This document shows positions 1-6,907 of a DNA stretch of 10,180 nt, one piece after another. The notes beneath the pieces were generated by a model, which did no database searches, had not been told where the DNA came from, and was given only the letters and a program-made list of their open reading frames with translations. The position numbers were made by a program, and so were the translations under genes. Numbering within the stretch: position 1 is the stretch's first letter; each line of letters begins with the position of its first letter. Source of the stretch: Eggerthella sp. CAG:298 (lineage in GTDB: Bacteria > Actinomycetota > Coriobacteriia > Coriobacteriales > Eggerthellaceae); assembly GCA_000435675.1 (NCBI GenBank), contig FR895135.1:96491-106670 (forward strand). The letters are read 5' to 3'.

Positions 1-77
1 GCGAACGACGCGAACAGAATGTTGCCGATTCCGAAATCAAAGAGACCGTAGACACCGAACTTCGTAACGAAGACTAG
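1..77 (+). CDS. C-terminal tail of an unidentified upstream gene (partial)
   Basis: Read from position 3, the left edge is open for 24 codons and ends at TAG (75-77). The peptide ends ...VADSEIKETVDTELRNED and is strongly charged and acidic, like a soluble C-terminal tail. The other two forward frames give arginine-rich, low-plausibility peptides that stop at 51 and 66. The stop lies only 19 bp before the start of the first YhgE/Pip gene, on the same strand, with no terminator or clear promoter between. The gene is therefore probably the promoter-proximal member of the same operon. The family cannot be told from 24 residues. Confidence 0.5.
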   Translation, partial: ERREQNVADSEIKETVDTELRNED

Positions 78-96
78 GCTTTTCTAAGAAGACACC

Positions 97-2703
97 ATGC
101 TCGATCGCGTACGAAAATATCTCTCGATCATCCTGCAGATATTCGTGCGCGACTTGAAGCGGCTCGTTGTCAATCCGGTCGCCTGCATCATCTTGGCGGG
201 CGTCTGCATCCTGCCCGCGCTCTACGCCTGGTACACCATCGAAACGATGTGGGATCCTTACGCCAACACCGGCTCGATCAAAGTGGCGGTGGTAAATGAG
301 GACAAGGGTGCTGATTCGAGCTCTACCGGCAAGATAAACATCGGTCAGGAAGTGGTCGATGAGCTTCACGACGATCACCAACTTGATTGGCAGTTCGTCT
401 CAAAAGACAAAGCCATGGACGGCGTTTATTCGAGCGAATACTACGCAGCGCTCATCTTCCCCGAGAACTTCAGCGAAGACTTCATCAGCGTCTTCAGCGG
501 CAATTTCACCCAACCCAAGATCGAATACTACGTTAACGAGAAGCTTTCTGGCTCGGGAACGAAAGTTACCGATTCAGCTGCTTCCAGGATCGAGACCACG
601 ATCGATGAATCGTTTGTCTCTCAGGTAAGCGACAAGGTCGTTGAGATCGCGCAACGAACAGGCGGCGCAGTACACGATAAGAGCGAACAGTCCACGTCGC
701 TCTTATCCCACAGCGTTGAAGAAGCGAGGAACGCGATCGGCCAAAACCGCACGATGGTGAACGACCTCACACCTACGATCGATAGCTCCATTCGCTCGGT
801 AGATTCTTCGAACGATCTGCTCAAGAAGCTTGTCGCTTCGCTGCCCGCGCTCGATACTCGCCTCGATTCCGCGTCCACTTCGCTCGAAAACATCCGCAAA
901 ACACTCAACGACTACAGCGCAACGCTTTCAGCGAAAGTTACCGAAAGCGCGCTCGCGCTCACACAAGCAGCCGTGGACATCAATCTTGCTTCAGCCCAGA
1001 TCGCAGGCGATATCCAAACGGCAAAAGCCAATGTCGATACGGCCCTTGCCGAAGCGCGCGAGCTTGTCAGTTATAACAACCAATTGCTCGAATCGCTGCG
1101 CAACTCCCCTGTTGCCTCTACCGACCAAGTGCAAAAGGCCATCAGCGACATCGAAGCACAGAACGCGAGCCTCTCTTCTACCATCACCTCGCTCGAGCAG
1201 CTCGCAAACCAGCTCGACAACAATGCGCAAGCGGTCAAGAACGCCACGGATACCGTGGCCAACGTAGCAAAAACAAGTGCGGATAACCTTCAAAAGAGCG
1301 CGAAGGATTTCCAGATCACCATCTTGCCCGAGATCGACACGAGCCTCGACAGCCTCGCATCAGCGATCGGAACCTTGCGGGGCGCGACCGAATCGCTTCG
1401 CACGCTCTTCGATCAAGAGAGCACGCTCTTAACGCAGCTTGCCTCGATGCTCGAACAGTCGAAATCCATCTGCGCAGAAGTGGGTCTCTCGCTCGAAGCG
1501 CTAGAGAACAACCTCGAATCAACCTACACCGATCTTCGCTCGCTCCAGAATTCCGCCTCGTTCAAAGAACTCACCACCCTGCTTGGCATGAATCCCGATG
1601 ATGTTTCTTCGTTCATGTCTTCTCCGGTAAAGCTCGATACGGTCACGCTTTACCCCGTCAACCCTTACGGCTCGGGCATAGCGCCTTTCTTCAGCAACCT
1701 GGCGCTTTGGGTGTGCGGATTCATCCTCATGGCCATCGTGCGTCTCCGCGTCGATCCAGTAGGCTTGCCAAGATTCTCGGCAACGCAGGCCTATTTCGGA
1801 CGCTGGCTTTTTTACGTGAGCATCGGCATCATTCAGAGCCTCATCATCTGCATAGGCGATCTGGTGTTGGGGATCCAATGCGAAAACCCTGCCGCGTTCA
1901 TCGGAGCAGGTGTGCTGGCCGGTTTCGTTTACGTGAACTTGCTCTACGCACTCGCGTACAGCATGCGCCACATCGGAAAAGCGCTTGCGGTGGTTTTGCT
2001 CGTCTTGCAGATTCCCGGATCATCAGGCATGTTCCCTGTCGAGATGATGCCCGAATTCTATCAGGTACTCAATCCGCTCCTACCTTTCACTTATTCGATC
2101 GACGCGATGCGCGAAGCTATTGGCGGCATGTATGGAGCGCACTACCTTATCGATATGCTCATCTTAGGCGGCTGCTTCATTCCTGTTGGTCTATTCATCG
2201 GACTTATTGGCGTTCATTTCGGTTACAACGTAAACACGCTCTTCGACGCGAAACTCTCCCAAACTGAACTGTTCGCTTCTGAATCCGTGCCTAAAGGTGC
2301 CCAGTGGTTCCGCTTGCGCCCCGTACTGCTAGCACTCATGCAAACGAAGCAATACCGCGAAAAGATCATCGCGCGCGCTATGAGATTCGATGCAAGATAC
2401 CCGCTGCTCATGAAGATCGGCTGGATCGCCCTGTTCGCGATGCCCATCCTCATGCTCGCTACGCTCATCCTCTTCGAAGGCTCTCCTAACGAAAAGCTCA
2501 TCCTGCTCTCCTGGTTCATTCTCGGTACGCTCATAGTGGCTGGATATCAGATCATCATCCTGTTCCTTCATGCCGATATCCAATACCAGTTCAAACTTGC
2601 GCAAAGCGAACCGGCCTCCGATGCAGGGAAAATAGCGCAGCTTGAAACCCACGAAATGCCCGAACCCCTTCTGCGGAGCGGAGGTGGAGCGCGCGATGCA
2701 TAA
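97..2703 (+). CDS. YhgE/Pip-family membrane protein, first of a tandem pair (868 aa, long form)
   Basis: Envelope protein of the YhgE/Pip (phage infection protein) family, related to ABC-2 type permeases. Known relatives include lactococcal Pip and B. subtilis YueB (phage receptors) and staphylococcal EsaA (type VII secretion). One membrane helix (about 25-45) is followed by the family signature PYANTGSIKVAVVNED (54-69). A long extracytoplasmic Ser/Thr/Ala/Leu-rich stretch with coiled-coil character runs from about 190 to 500. A C-terminal block then has helices near 530-548, 570-590, 600-622, 628-645 and 684-706, with the GSSGMFPVEMMPEF motif at 641-654. Two further helices (about 772-793 and 801-824) and a hydrophilic tail are absent from the downstream paralogue. 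ATG 97 is the first start after an in-frame TAA at 85; its ribosome site (AAGAAG, 86-91) is weak, but the start fits the position of the first helix. The real substrate or partner is unknown. Confidence 0.9.
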   Translation: MLDRVRKYLSIILQIFVRDLKRLVVNPVACIILAGVCILPALYAWYTIETMWDPYANTGSIKVAVVNEDKGADSSSTGKINIGQEVVDELHDDHQLDWQFVSKDKAMDGVYSSEYYAALIFPENFSEDFISVFSGNFTQPKIEYYVNEKLSGSGTKVTDSAASRIETTIDESFVSQVSDKVVEIAQRTGGAVHDKSEQSTSLLSHSVEEARNAIGQNRTMVNDLTPTIDSSIRSVDSSNDLLKKLVASLPALDTRLDSASTSLENIRKTLNDYSATLSAKVTESALALTQAAVDINLASAQIAGDIQTAKANVDTALAEARELVSYNNQLLESLRNSPVASTDQVQKAISDIEAQNASLSSTITSLEQLANQLDNNAQAVKNATDTVANVAKTSADNLQKSAKDFQITILPEIDTSLDSLASAIGTLRGATESLRTLFDQESTLLTQLASMLEQSKSICAEVGLSLEALENNLESTYTDLRSLQNSASFKELTTLLGMNPDDVSSFMSSPVKLDTVTLYPVNPYGSGIAPFFSNLALWVCGFILMAIVRLRVDPVGLPRFSATQAYFGRWLFYVSIGIIQSLIICIGDLVLGIQCENPAAFIGAGVLAGFVYVNLLYALAYSMRHIGKALAVVLLVLQIPGSSGMFPVEMMPEFYQVLNPLLPFTYSIDAMREAIGGMYGAHYLIDMLILGGCFIPVGLFIGLIGVHFGYNVNTLFDAKLSQTELFASESVPKGAQWFRLRPVLLALMQTKQYREKIIARAMRFDARYPLLMKIGWIALFAMPILMLATLILFEGSPNEKLILLSWFILGTLIVAGYQIIILFLHADIQYQFKLAQSEPASDAGKIAQLETHEMPEPLLRSGGGARDA
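2680..2687 (+). promoter_or_regulatory. Ribosome binding site inside the end of the first yhgE gene
   Basis: GGAGGTGG lies 8 nt before ATG 2696 and is a near-ideal Shine-Dalgarno sequence. It decides the start of the second YhgE gene in favour of ATG 2696 over the upstream TTG at 2642 or GTG at 2684. It sits within the coding sequence of the first gene, as expected for translational coupling. Confidence 0.75.
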
Positions 2704-4852
2704 TATCCTCACCATATTCAAGAACGATGTGCTCGCGCTCAAGACGAGCGTGATCGCCGCGATCGTCGCGATCGGTCTCATCCTCGTTCCACCCATGTAC
2801 GCTTGGCTTACCACGCTCGGCTTCTGGGACCCTTATGCCAACACCGGCTCGATCAAGGTAGCCGTTGCCAATGAAGACGAGGGCTATTCTTCGGCTCTTA
2901 TCCCGACCAAGATAAATGCGGGCGACCAGGTCATAAGCGCGCTGCACGAAAACGACAGTTTCGACTGGATATTCGTCAGCGAACAGGAAGCGGTCGATGG
3001 CGCTCATTCGGGCGAATACTATGCAGCGATCGTCATCCCTAAGGACTTCACGAAGAACCTGATGACCGTTTTCAGCGATCACGCAACCAAAGCGGAGATC
3101 ACCTATTACACCAATGAGAAGGAGAACGCCATCGCACCGCGCGTTACCGCCGAAGGAGCTACCGAACTGCAGGACGAGATCGACGAGACCTTCACAAAAA
3201 CGGTCGCGAATATCGCGCTCTCAACAACGAGCAGTCTTACCGATTTCCTCAACGGCGACAACATCATGAACTATGCCTCGCTGCTCCTGCATGAACTCGA
3301 CAATGCCGTCGAAGACCTTGATGCCGCACAGCTCGAAGTGAAGGGCCTCTCCTCCATGGTCGGCGACAGCGCAACGCTCCTTGCGGGAAGCAGCACGCTT
3401 CTTGGTAACACGAAAAACGCCACGAACACCACCAACGAGCTCCTTTCCGAAGCCTCAAATGGGCTTTCATCAGCCGATGAAGCACTGGACAACATCACCG
3501 ATGAAGTGAATGGCGCGATCACGTCGAATGCGAACAGCTACGACGAACTTTCGTCCGCGATCAATGCTGCCCTTGATTCTGCGAGCCAAGACCCTGCCGC
3601 CACCGAGCAGCTGCTGGGTAGCATATCTGGGTCCCTCGCTTCTACCAAAACACTGTATGAGCAGATGAAGAACGACCTGCAGGCCGCAGGCGTTTCCGGC
3701 ACCGCGCTCGATACGATCGATGCCGCCATTGCCGCACTCGATCGCTTGCAACAAGCTGTTGATAGAGCAAAGACCGACGTGAGCACGATAAGCACGACAA
3801 CCGCAGATGCGCGCACCAAGATCAACGAAGAGCTCGCGAACGCGAAGAAGGACATCACGGAAATGAACTCTTCGCTCGAAGAAACGCTCAAGCAGCAAAC
3901 AGCGAACTTGGCCTCAGACCTTTCCGCACTCAAGTCATCAAGCGTCGAGCTGAGTGATTCGCTCACCGAAATATCCAACAACCTTTCAGGCACAGCGAGC
4001 AATCTCTCGGCGAACATGGAAGCGCTTCAAAGCTCCCTCGATAACACCGCGAACGTGCTTGGCACGATCAAGAGCAACCTCGCTAAAACACGAGATGACC
4101 TTAAAGCAGCCATCAGCACAAGCAACATCGATGAGATCCGCAAGATCATCGGCAACAATCCTGAAGCCATCGCTGCGTTCCTGTCTGCCCCGACCGTTCT
4201 TGAGAAGCACCCCGTCTACGAAATGAAGAGCAACGGCGACACGATGAGCGCCTTCTATTCTTCGCTCTCGCTCTGGATCGGTGCGATCTTCCTCGTTGCG
4301 CTCACGAGCGTGAATCCCACGAAGCGCAGGCTCGAAGGTCTTAAAGACGTGAAACCTCACCAGGTCTACCTGGGTCGCTATGGCATCTTCGCTTGTATAG
4401 CCATTTTGCAAGGGATCGTGCTCTGCATCGGAAACGTCTTCTTCGTGGGTGTTCAATGCGAGCACTTCTGGCTTTATCTGTTGGCATGCATATTCTGCGC
4501 GATCGTCTTCTCGAACATCGTCTACACGCTCACGACCTGTTTTGGGAATGTGGGTAAAGCTATCGCGATCATTGGGCTTGTGATGCAGCTTGGTGGATCG
4601 GGCGGCATCTTCCCCATTCAAATGTCGGCACCCTTCTTCCAAGCGATCTACCCCTGGCTTCCCTTCGCTCATTCCATGGAAGCATTCCAAGGATGCATTG
4701 CTGGCATCTATGGCATGCAGTATTGGACCTCGATGCTCTGCTTAGGCGGATTCTTGACCGTCTCGCTCGTATTCGGCCTCGCACTGCACAAGCCCCTTAC
4801 GAAGCTCAACAGCTTCGTTGTGAAGAAACTCGACGAAACCCAACTGCTTTAA
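2696..4852 (+). CDS. YhgE/Pip-family membrane protein, second of a tandem pair (718 aa)
   Basis: Paralogue of the preceding gene with the same architecture. A first helix (about 17-37) is followed by the signature PYANTGSIKVAVANED (46-61), then GEYYAAIVIP and a YYTNEK segment. A long Ala/Ser/Thr/Leu-rich, coiled-coil-like extracytoplasmic region spans about 190-480. Five C-terminal helices lie near 518-536, 562-583, 588-612, 619-640 and 676-698, with the GGSGGIFPIQM motif at 633-643. It ends soon after the last helix, so it lacks the two extra helices of the first copy. ATG 2696 overlaps the upstream stop by 8 bp, so the two proteins are very likely made together and may form a hetero-oligomer. 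That partnership, and any role as phage receptor, exporter or secretion part, is inferred from the family. Confidence 0.9.
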   Translation: MHNILTIFKNDVLALKTSVIAAIVAIGLILVPPMYAWLTTLGFWDPYANTGSIKVAVANEDEGYSSALIPTKINAGDQVISALHENDSFDWIFVSEQEAVDGAHSGEYYAAIVIPKDFTKNLMTVFSDHATKAEITYYTNEKENAIAPRVTAEGATELQDEIDETFTKTVANIALSTTSSLTDFLNGDNIMNYASLLLHELDNAVEDLDAAQLEVKGLSSMVGDSATLLAGSSTLLGNTKNATNTTNELLSEASNGLSSADEALDNITDEVNGAITSNANSYDELSSAINAALDSASQDPAATEQLLGSISGSLASTKTLYEQMKNDLQAAGVSGTALDTIDAAIAALDRLQQAVDRAKTDVSTISTTTADARTKINEELANAKKDITEMNSSLEETLKQQTANLASDLSALKSSSVELSDSLTEISNNLSGTASNLSANMEALQSSLDNTANVLGTIKSNLAKTRDDLKAAISTSNIDEIRKIIGNNPEAIAAFLSAPTVLEKHPVYEMKSNGDTMSAFYSSLSLWIGAIFLVALTSVNPTKRRLEGLKDVKPHQVYLGRYGIFACIAILQGIVLCIGNVFFVGVQCEHFWLYLLACIFCAIVFSNIVYTLTTCFGNVGKAIAIIGLVMQLGGSGGIFPIQMSAPFFQAIYPWLPFAHSMEAFQGCIAGIYGMQYWTSMLCLGGFLTVSLVFGLALHKPLTKLNSFVVKKLDETQLL

Positions 4853-4853
4853 T

Positions 4854-4878
4854 AAGCCAGCATCGCTCGGGCTGGCTT
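4854..4878 (+). other. Stem-loop just after the YhgE operon
   Basis: AAGCCAGC (4854-4861) pairs perfectly with GCTGGCTT (4871-4878) across a 9-nt loop, starting 2 nt after the stop codon. It is followed by CTGCTTTCC rather than a clean T run. It may therefore protect the 3' end of the transcript or assist the stronger terminator 28 nt downstream. Confidence 0.55.
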
Positions 4879-4905
4879 CTGCTTTCCATGAACTTTACCC
4901 AAAGA

Positions 4906-4938
4906 GAAGGAGCCTCTCGGGGCTCCTTCCTTTTTCTT
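4906..4938 (+). terminator. Rho-independent terminator of the YhgE/Pip operon
   Basis: GAAGGAGCC (4906-4914) and GGCTCCTTC (4921-4929) form a perfect 9-bp GC-rich stem with a 6-nt loop (TCTCGG). The tail CTTTTTCTT follows directly. This closes the plus-strand operon. On the minus strand the same stem is followed by TCTTT, so it could also end transcription of the convergent 42-aa gene whose stop is at 4945. Confidence 0.85.
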
Positions 4939-4944
4939 GCTAAA

Positions 4945-5073
4945 TTATCGTTTTCGTAGCTTCTTGATGAGGAAAGCTCCTGCGGCTATCGCGCCGATCA
5001 CACCGAGCGTACGCTTGCCGTTGTATTTCACGAACGCCTTCGCATCAACACGTTCAGTCAATCCACAGAACAT
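4945..5073 (-). CDS. Small basic single-pass membrane protein (42 aa), unknown function
   Basis: ATG (5073-5071) to TAA (4947-4945) on the minus strand encodes 42 residues beginning MFCGLTERVDAKAFVKYNGK. A short glycine/alanine-rich hydrophobic stretch follows (TLGVIGAIAAGAFLI, about 22-36), ending in the very basic KKLRKR. This hydrophilic head, single helix and Lys/Arg tail is typical of genuine small membrane proteins and unlikely in random sequence. An in-frame TAA at 5097-5095 lies eight codons upstream of the ATG and limits N-terminal extension. No good ribosome site is visible (AGAGGA lies about 17 nt upstream), which is the main weakness. It runs divergently from the XRE gene and shares its control region, and it converges on the bidirectional-looking terminator at 4906-4938. 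I do not recognise the family. Confidence 0.5.
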   Translation of the reverse strand: MFCGLTERVDAKAFVKYNGKRTLGVIGAIAAGAFLIKKLRKR

Positions 5074-5093
5074 CGTATTGGGGGATAAGAATC

Positions 5094-5107
5094 CTCTTTA
5101 CAAAGAG
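5094..5107. promoter_or_regulatory. Palindrome over the -35 box of the XRE promoter
   Basis: CTCTTT-AC-AAAGAG is a perfect 6+6 inverted repeat with a 2-nt centre. It covers the TTTACA -35 element (5097-5102), so a bound protein would block RNA polymerase. Whether it is a real operator is inferred from symmetry and position only. Confidence 0.4.
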
Positions 5108-5124
5108 ACGATGCAATATATAAT
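5097..5124 (+). promoter_or_regulatory. Sigma-70-type promoter of the XRE/membrane-protein unit
   Basis: TTTACA (-35, 5097-5102), a 16-nt spacer and a perfect TATAAT (-10, 5119-5124) are seen. The predicted start of transcription is near 5131, giving a leader of about 40 nt before the TTG start at 5171. Confidence 0.7.
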
Positions 5125-5148
5125 TGTCATGCAAGATATATATTGCAT
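5111..5148. promoter_or_regulatory. Operator-like inverted repeats before the XRE gene
   Basis: ATGCAATATATA (5111-5122) and TATATATTGCAT (5137-5148) are a perfect 12-bp inverted repeat with a 14-nt spacer. A third half-site, ATGCAA, lies at 5129-5134. The half-sites therefore form both a direct repeat (18 bp apart) and a second inverted pair (5129-5134 with 5143-5148). The left arm contains the -10 box and the right arm lies just past the predicted transcription start, which is the classical placement for autorepression by the adjacent XRE protein. The binding protein is inferred, not shown. Confidence 0.65.
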
Positions 5149-5170
5149 TCTCTCAAAGGCGGTATTTCTA

Positions 5171-5371
5171 TTGGAAAACGGTAAGAACGAACGCATGAAG
5201 CAGTCGCGCATAGATGCGGGGCTCTCTCAGCAGCAACTTGCAGACGCAGTTGGCGCAACACGGCAGACCATCGGACTCATCGAAGCAGGCCGCTACAACC
5301 CCAGTCTCAAGCTCTGCACTGCCATCTGCAAAACGCTCGGTAAAACACTTGACGATCTATTCTGGGAATAG
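5171..5371 (+). CDS. Small XRE-family HTH transcriptional regulator (66 aa)
   Basis: A single Cro/C1-type helix-turn-helix domain fills nearly the whole protein. The scaffold is MKQSRIDAGLSQQQLADAVG, with the recognition helix region ATRQTIGLIEAGRYNPSL (29-46) and a C-terminal helix ending LDDLFWE. This is the size and pattern of short one-domain regulators that control an adjacent membrane protein. TTG 5171 is chosen because AAAGGCGG (5155-5162) lies 8 nt upstream and because the family normally has the N-x-R-(I/M)-K segment before the first helix. ATG 5195 would cut this off and has no ribosome site. The TAG stop overlaps the ribosome site of the next gene, so the two are co-expressed. It probably represses its own promoter through the repeats at 5111-5148. 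Confidence 0.85.
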   Translation: MENGKNERMKQSRIDAGLSQQQLADAVGATRQTIGLIEAGRYNPSLKLCTAICKTLGKTLDDLFWE

Positions 5372-5380
5372 GAGAAGACC

Positions 5381-5944
5381 ATGAACTTGATAAAACGATA
5401 CAACCAGATCATGGGACCAAAAGACGAACGACTTGAAGCCGAAGAGAACAAGAGCATGAAGGTGGGCGGCACCATCTTATTGATCGGGTCGGTGCTCAGC
5501 CTTTATTATGCGATCATGCTTGACCAGGTATCCTCCACCACCGATCAGCCCATCTTCACCGCACTTGGAGAGAAGCTCATTCCCGTTCACTTGTTGCTCG
5601 TATTGACCATTCTCGTTGCTGGCGTTGTCTCGCTCACGATGCAAACAAGAGCGGGCTATTTCTCCAGTCACAAACGCTTTGCCGAGGTCGATCAGGTCCC
5701 CTGGGACTTCGTTACCCTCTTCGCGCTCTTCTGCGGTGCAATAGTCGGCATCCTTACCTGCGGCATGCGTATCGTAGCAGAGGTTCAGATCGTCGGCCTT
5801 GAAAACGTAGCCTGGATGGGAGATCTTGCGATCGGCGTCATCTTCTTCATCATGGGTTTCTTAGTGGGCTTCGCAGCTATCACGCTCACCATTCACGATG
5901 CCATCAAACGCCGTCGCGCTCTTGAGAGCGAGCTTGAAGACTAA
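5381..5944 (+). CDS. Four-helix membrane protein paired with the XRE regulator (187 aa)
   Basis: Integral membrane protein of unknown function. A short charged N-terminus (GPKDERLEAEENK, 12-24) precedes four hydrophobic segments near 28-47, 67-87, 109-129 and 147-171. The tail is very charged (KRRRALESELED). ATG 5381 has a good ribosome site (AGGAG, 5370-5374) that overlaps the stop of the XRE gene. The gap between the genes is 9 nt, so they form one transcription unit. Small XRE repressors followed by a DUF-type multi-helix membrane protein are a common arrangement in Gram-positive bacteria, sometimes tied to envelope or antimicrobial-peptide responses. I cannot name the family with confidence, and the role here is inferred from that arrangement alone. 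Confidence 0.8.
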   Translation: MNLIKRYNQIMGPKDERLEAEENKSMKVGGTILLIGSVLSLYYAIMLDQVSSTTDQPIFTALGEKLIPVHLLLVLTILVAGVVSLTMQTRAGYFSSHKRFAEVDQVPWDFVTLFALFCGAIVGILTCGMRIVAEVQIVGLENVAWMGDLAIGVIFFIMGFLVGFAAITLTIHDAIKRRRALESELED

Positions 5945-5950
5945 TGCACG

Positions 5951-5986
5951 ATCATCGCCTAACCACTTCAGAAGCGAGTGATCGCT
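5951..5986 (+). other. Overlapping weak hairpins between the membrane-protein gene and the MerR promoter
   Basis: ATCATCGC (5951-5958) can pair with GCGAGTGAT (5974-5982, one bulged G). Alternatively AGCGA (5973-5977) pairs with TCGCT (5982-5986). Neither stem has a T run, so termination here would be weak. The second stem ends 2 nt before the next promoter's -35 box. Confidence 0.25.
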
Positions 5987-5987
5987 C

Positions 5988-6018
5988 TTGACATTGACGT
6001 TACGTCAAATCCTACGAT
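5988..6018 (+). promoter_or_regulatory. MerR-type promoter with 19-bp spacer and central palindrome
   Basis: TTGACA (-35, 5988-5993) and TACGAT (-10, 6013-6018) are separated by 19 bp. That is the over-long spacing typical of promoters activated by DNA distortion by MerR proteins. The spacer holds a perfect palindrome, TTGACGT-T-ACGTCAA (5994-6008). The downstream gene encodes a MerR protein, so autoregulation is the natural reading. Predicted transcription start is near 6025. Confidence 0.8.
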
Positions 6019-6024
6019 GCATCT

Positions 6025-6032
6025 GGGAGGTG
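6025..6032 (+). promoter_or_regulatory. Strong ribosome binding site that marks the original MerR start
   Basis: GGGAGGTG lies 4 nt before ATG 6037. It is the best Shine-Dalgarno sequence near this gene and shows that ATG 6037, in frame with the MerR domain, is or was the true start. It sits almost at the predicted 5' end of the mRNA, so the leader would be about 12 nt. Confidence 0.7.
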
Positions 6033-6036
6033 AGCC

Positions 6037-6828
6037 ATGGACAGCACGAACGCATACGCACACCAGAAAAACTAGGTAGGAATTGCCGAGCTCGCTCAGG
6101 CAGCAGGCGTGAGCACACGAACGCTTCGCTATTACGAAAGCTGCGGGCTGATCGCGCCCGCTCGAGCTGAAAACGGATGCCGCATATACGCCCCCTCTGA
6201 GGTGAAGCGCCTTGCGCAGATTCTTTCCATGAAGCGCTGCGGACTTCCTTTAGCCACCATCAAACAGTTGATGTCAGATGGCGAAGGAAACATTCGTGAT
6301 GTTCTTGAAGATCATCTCCGCACCTTGCAGGCGCAGGGCGCATCGTTGGAGATGGCGATCACACGCACAAAAGCCGCGATCGCTGCGATCGAAAGGATCG
6401 AAGAGATGGATGTCAAAGATGCATTCGAGAAGATGAAAGAAGAAGGTCTTAAGAACTTCGAAGACACGTATGGCAAAGAAGCGCGCGAACGCTATGGCGA
6501 TGCAACGATCGACGCATCGAACGAGCGCATGATGGCCCTTACCAAAGATGAGTGGGAGGCAAAAGAACTACTCGAAGATGCTATAAAGATTCAGCTGAGA
6601 ATAGCCCTTCAGACGCAAGACCCGCAAAGCGAGGCAGCTCAAGAACTTGCGCGCATGCATGAGAAGCGGGTCGCGATTCACTGGGGCAACGGTTACAAAG
6701 AGCAAGAATACCTCGGTCTTGTGCAGGGATACCTCAACGATCCGCGCTTCGTTTCGTATTACGATTCCGCCGCCGGCGAAGGCGCGACCGAATTCCTCGT
6801 GCAGGCGATCGAATCCGCCCATAAATAA
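6037..6828 (+). pseudogene. MerR/TipAS-family regulator interrupted by an in-frame TAG at codon 13
   Basis: The frame from ATG 6037 reads MDSTNAYAHQKN, then TAG (6073-6075), then VGIAELAQAAGVSTRTLRYYE and an open frame to 6828. The winged helix-turn-helix of MerR proteins begins directly after the stop, and a dimerisation helix follows near 93-120. The C-terminal part (from about DAFEKMKEEGLKNFEDTYG) matches the TipAS drug-recognition domain, including EARERYGDATIDASNERM and DPRFVSYYD. Family members activate drug-response genes, often efflux pumps, on binding peptides or other drugs. The only usual restart, GTG 6109, would delete the first half of the DNA-binding helices and has no ribosome site. 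One base change (for example from TAC) would restore about 263 residues. The promoter and ribosome site are intact, so this is a very recent nonsense mutation, a read-through case, or a sequence error. Confidence 0.75.
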
Positions 6829-6907
6829 CAATATGAATGAATATTCTGAGGGTACGATCAAAGTCATCCGCATGTGGACACGCTACGAAGAGCTATGAGG
6901 CTGAACA

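Noticed and set aside
1519..1971. Long minus-strand and alternate-frame open readings inside the YhgE genes (also 2329-2814, 2591-3082 and 3986-4690)
   Set aside because: They are Arg/His/Cys-rich shadows of the real coding frame, with no family motifs and no ribosome sites.
4937..5371. Single long plus-strand frame that would give the XRE protein a 78-residue N-terminal extension
   Set aside because: The extra segment runs through the promoter, the operator repeats and the opposite-strand 42-aa gene. Its composition is not protein-like, and TTG 5171 has its own ribosome site.
6109..6828. GTG 6109 as the true start of the MerR gene
   Set aside because: It would remove the first half of the helix-turn-helix and has no ribosome site, whereas the in-frame ATG 6037 has an excellent one upstream of a TAG.
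6833..6898. A 21-aa open frame (MNEYSEGTIKVIRMWTRYEEL) just after the MerR gene
   Set aside because: It has a clean ATG and polar composition, but no ribosome site, and the upstream bases are AT-rich. I could not separate it from chance.
6829..6907. Terminator between the convergent MerR and NnrE genes
   Set aside because: Only AT-rich, short or imperfect inverted repeats were found (for example AATAT/ATATT), with no GC stem and T run.
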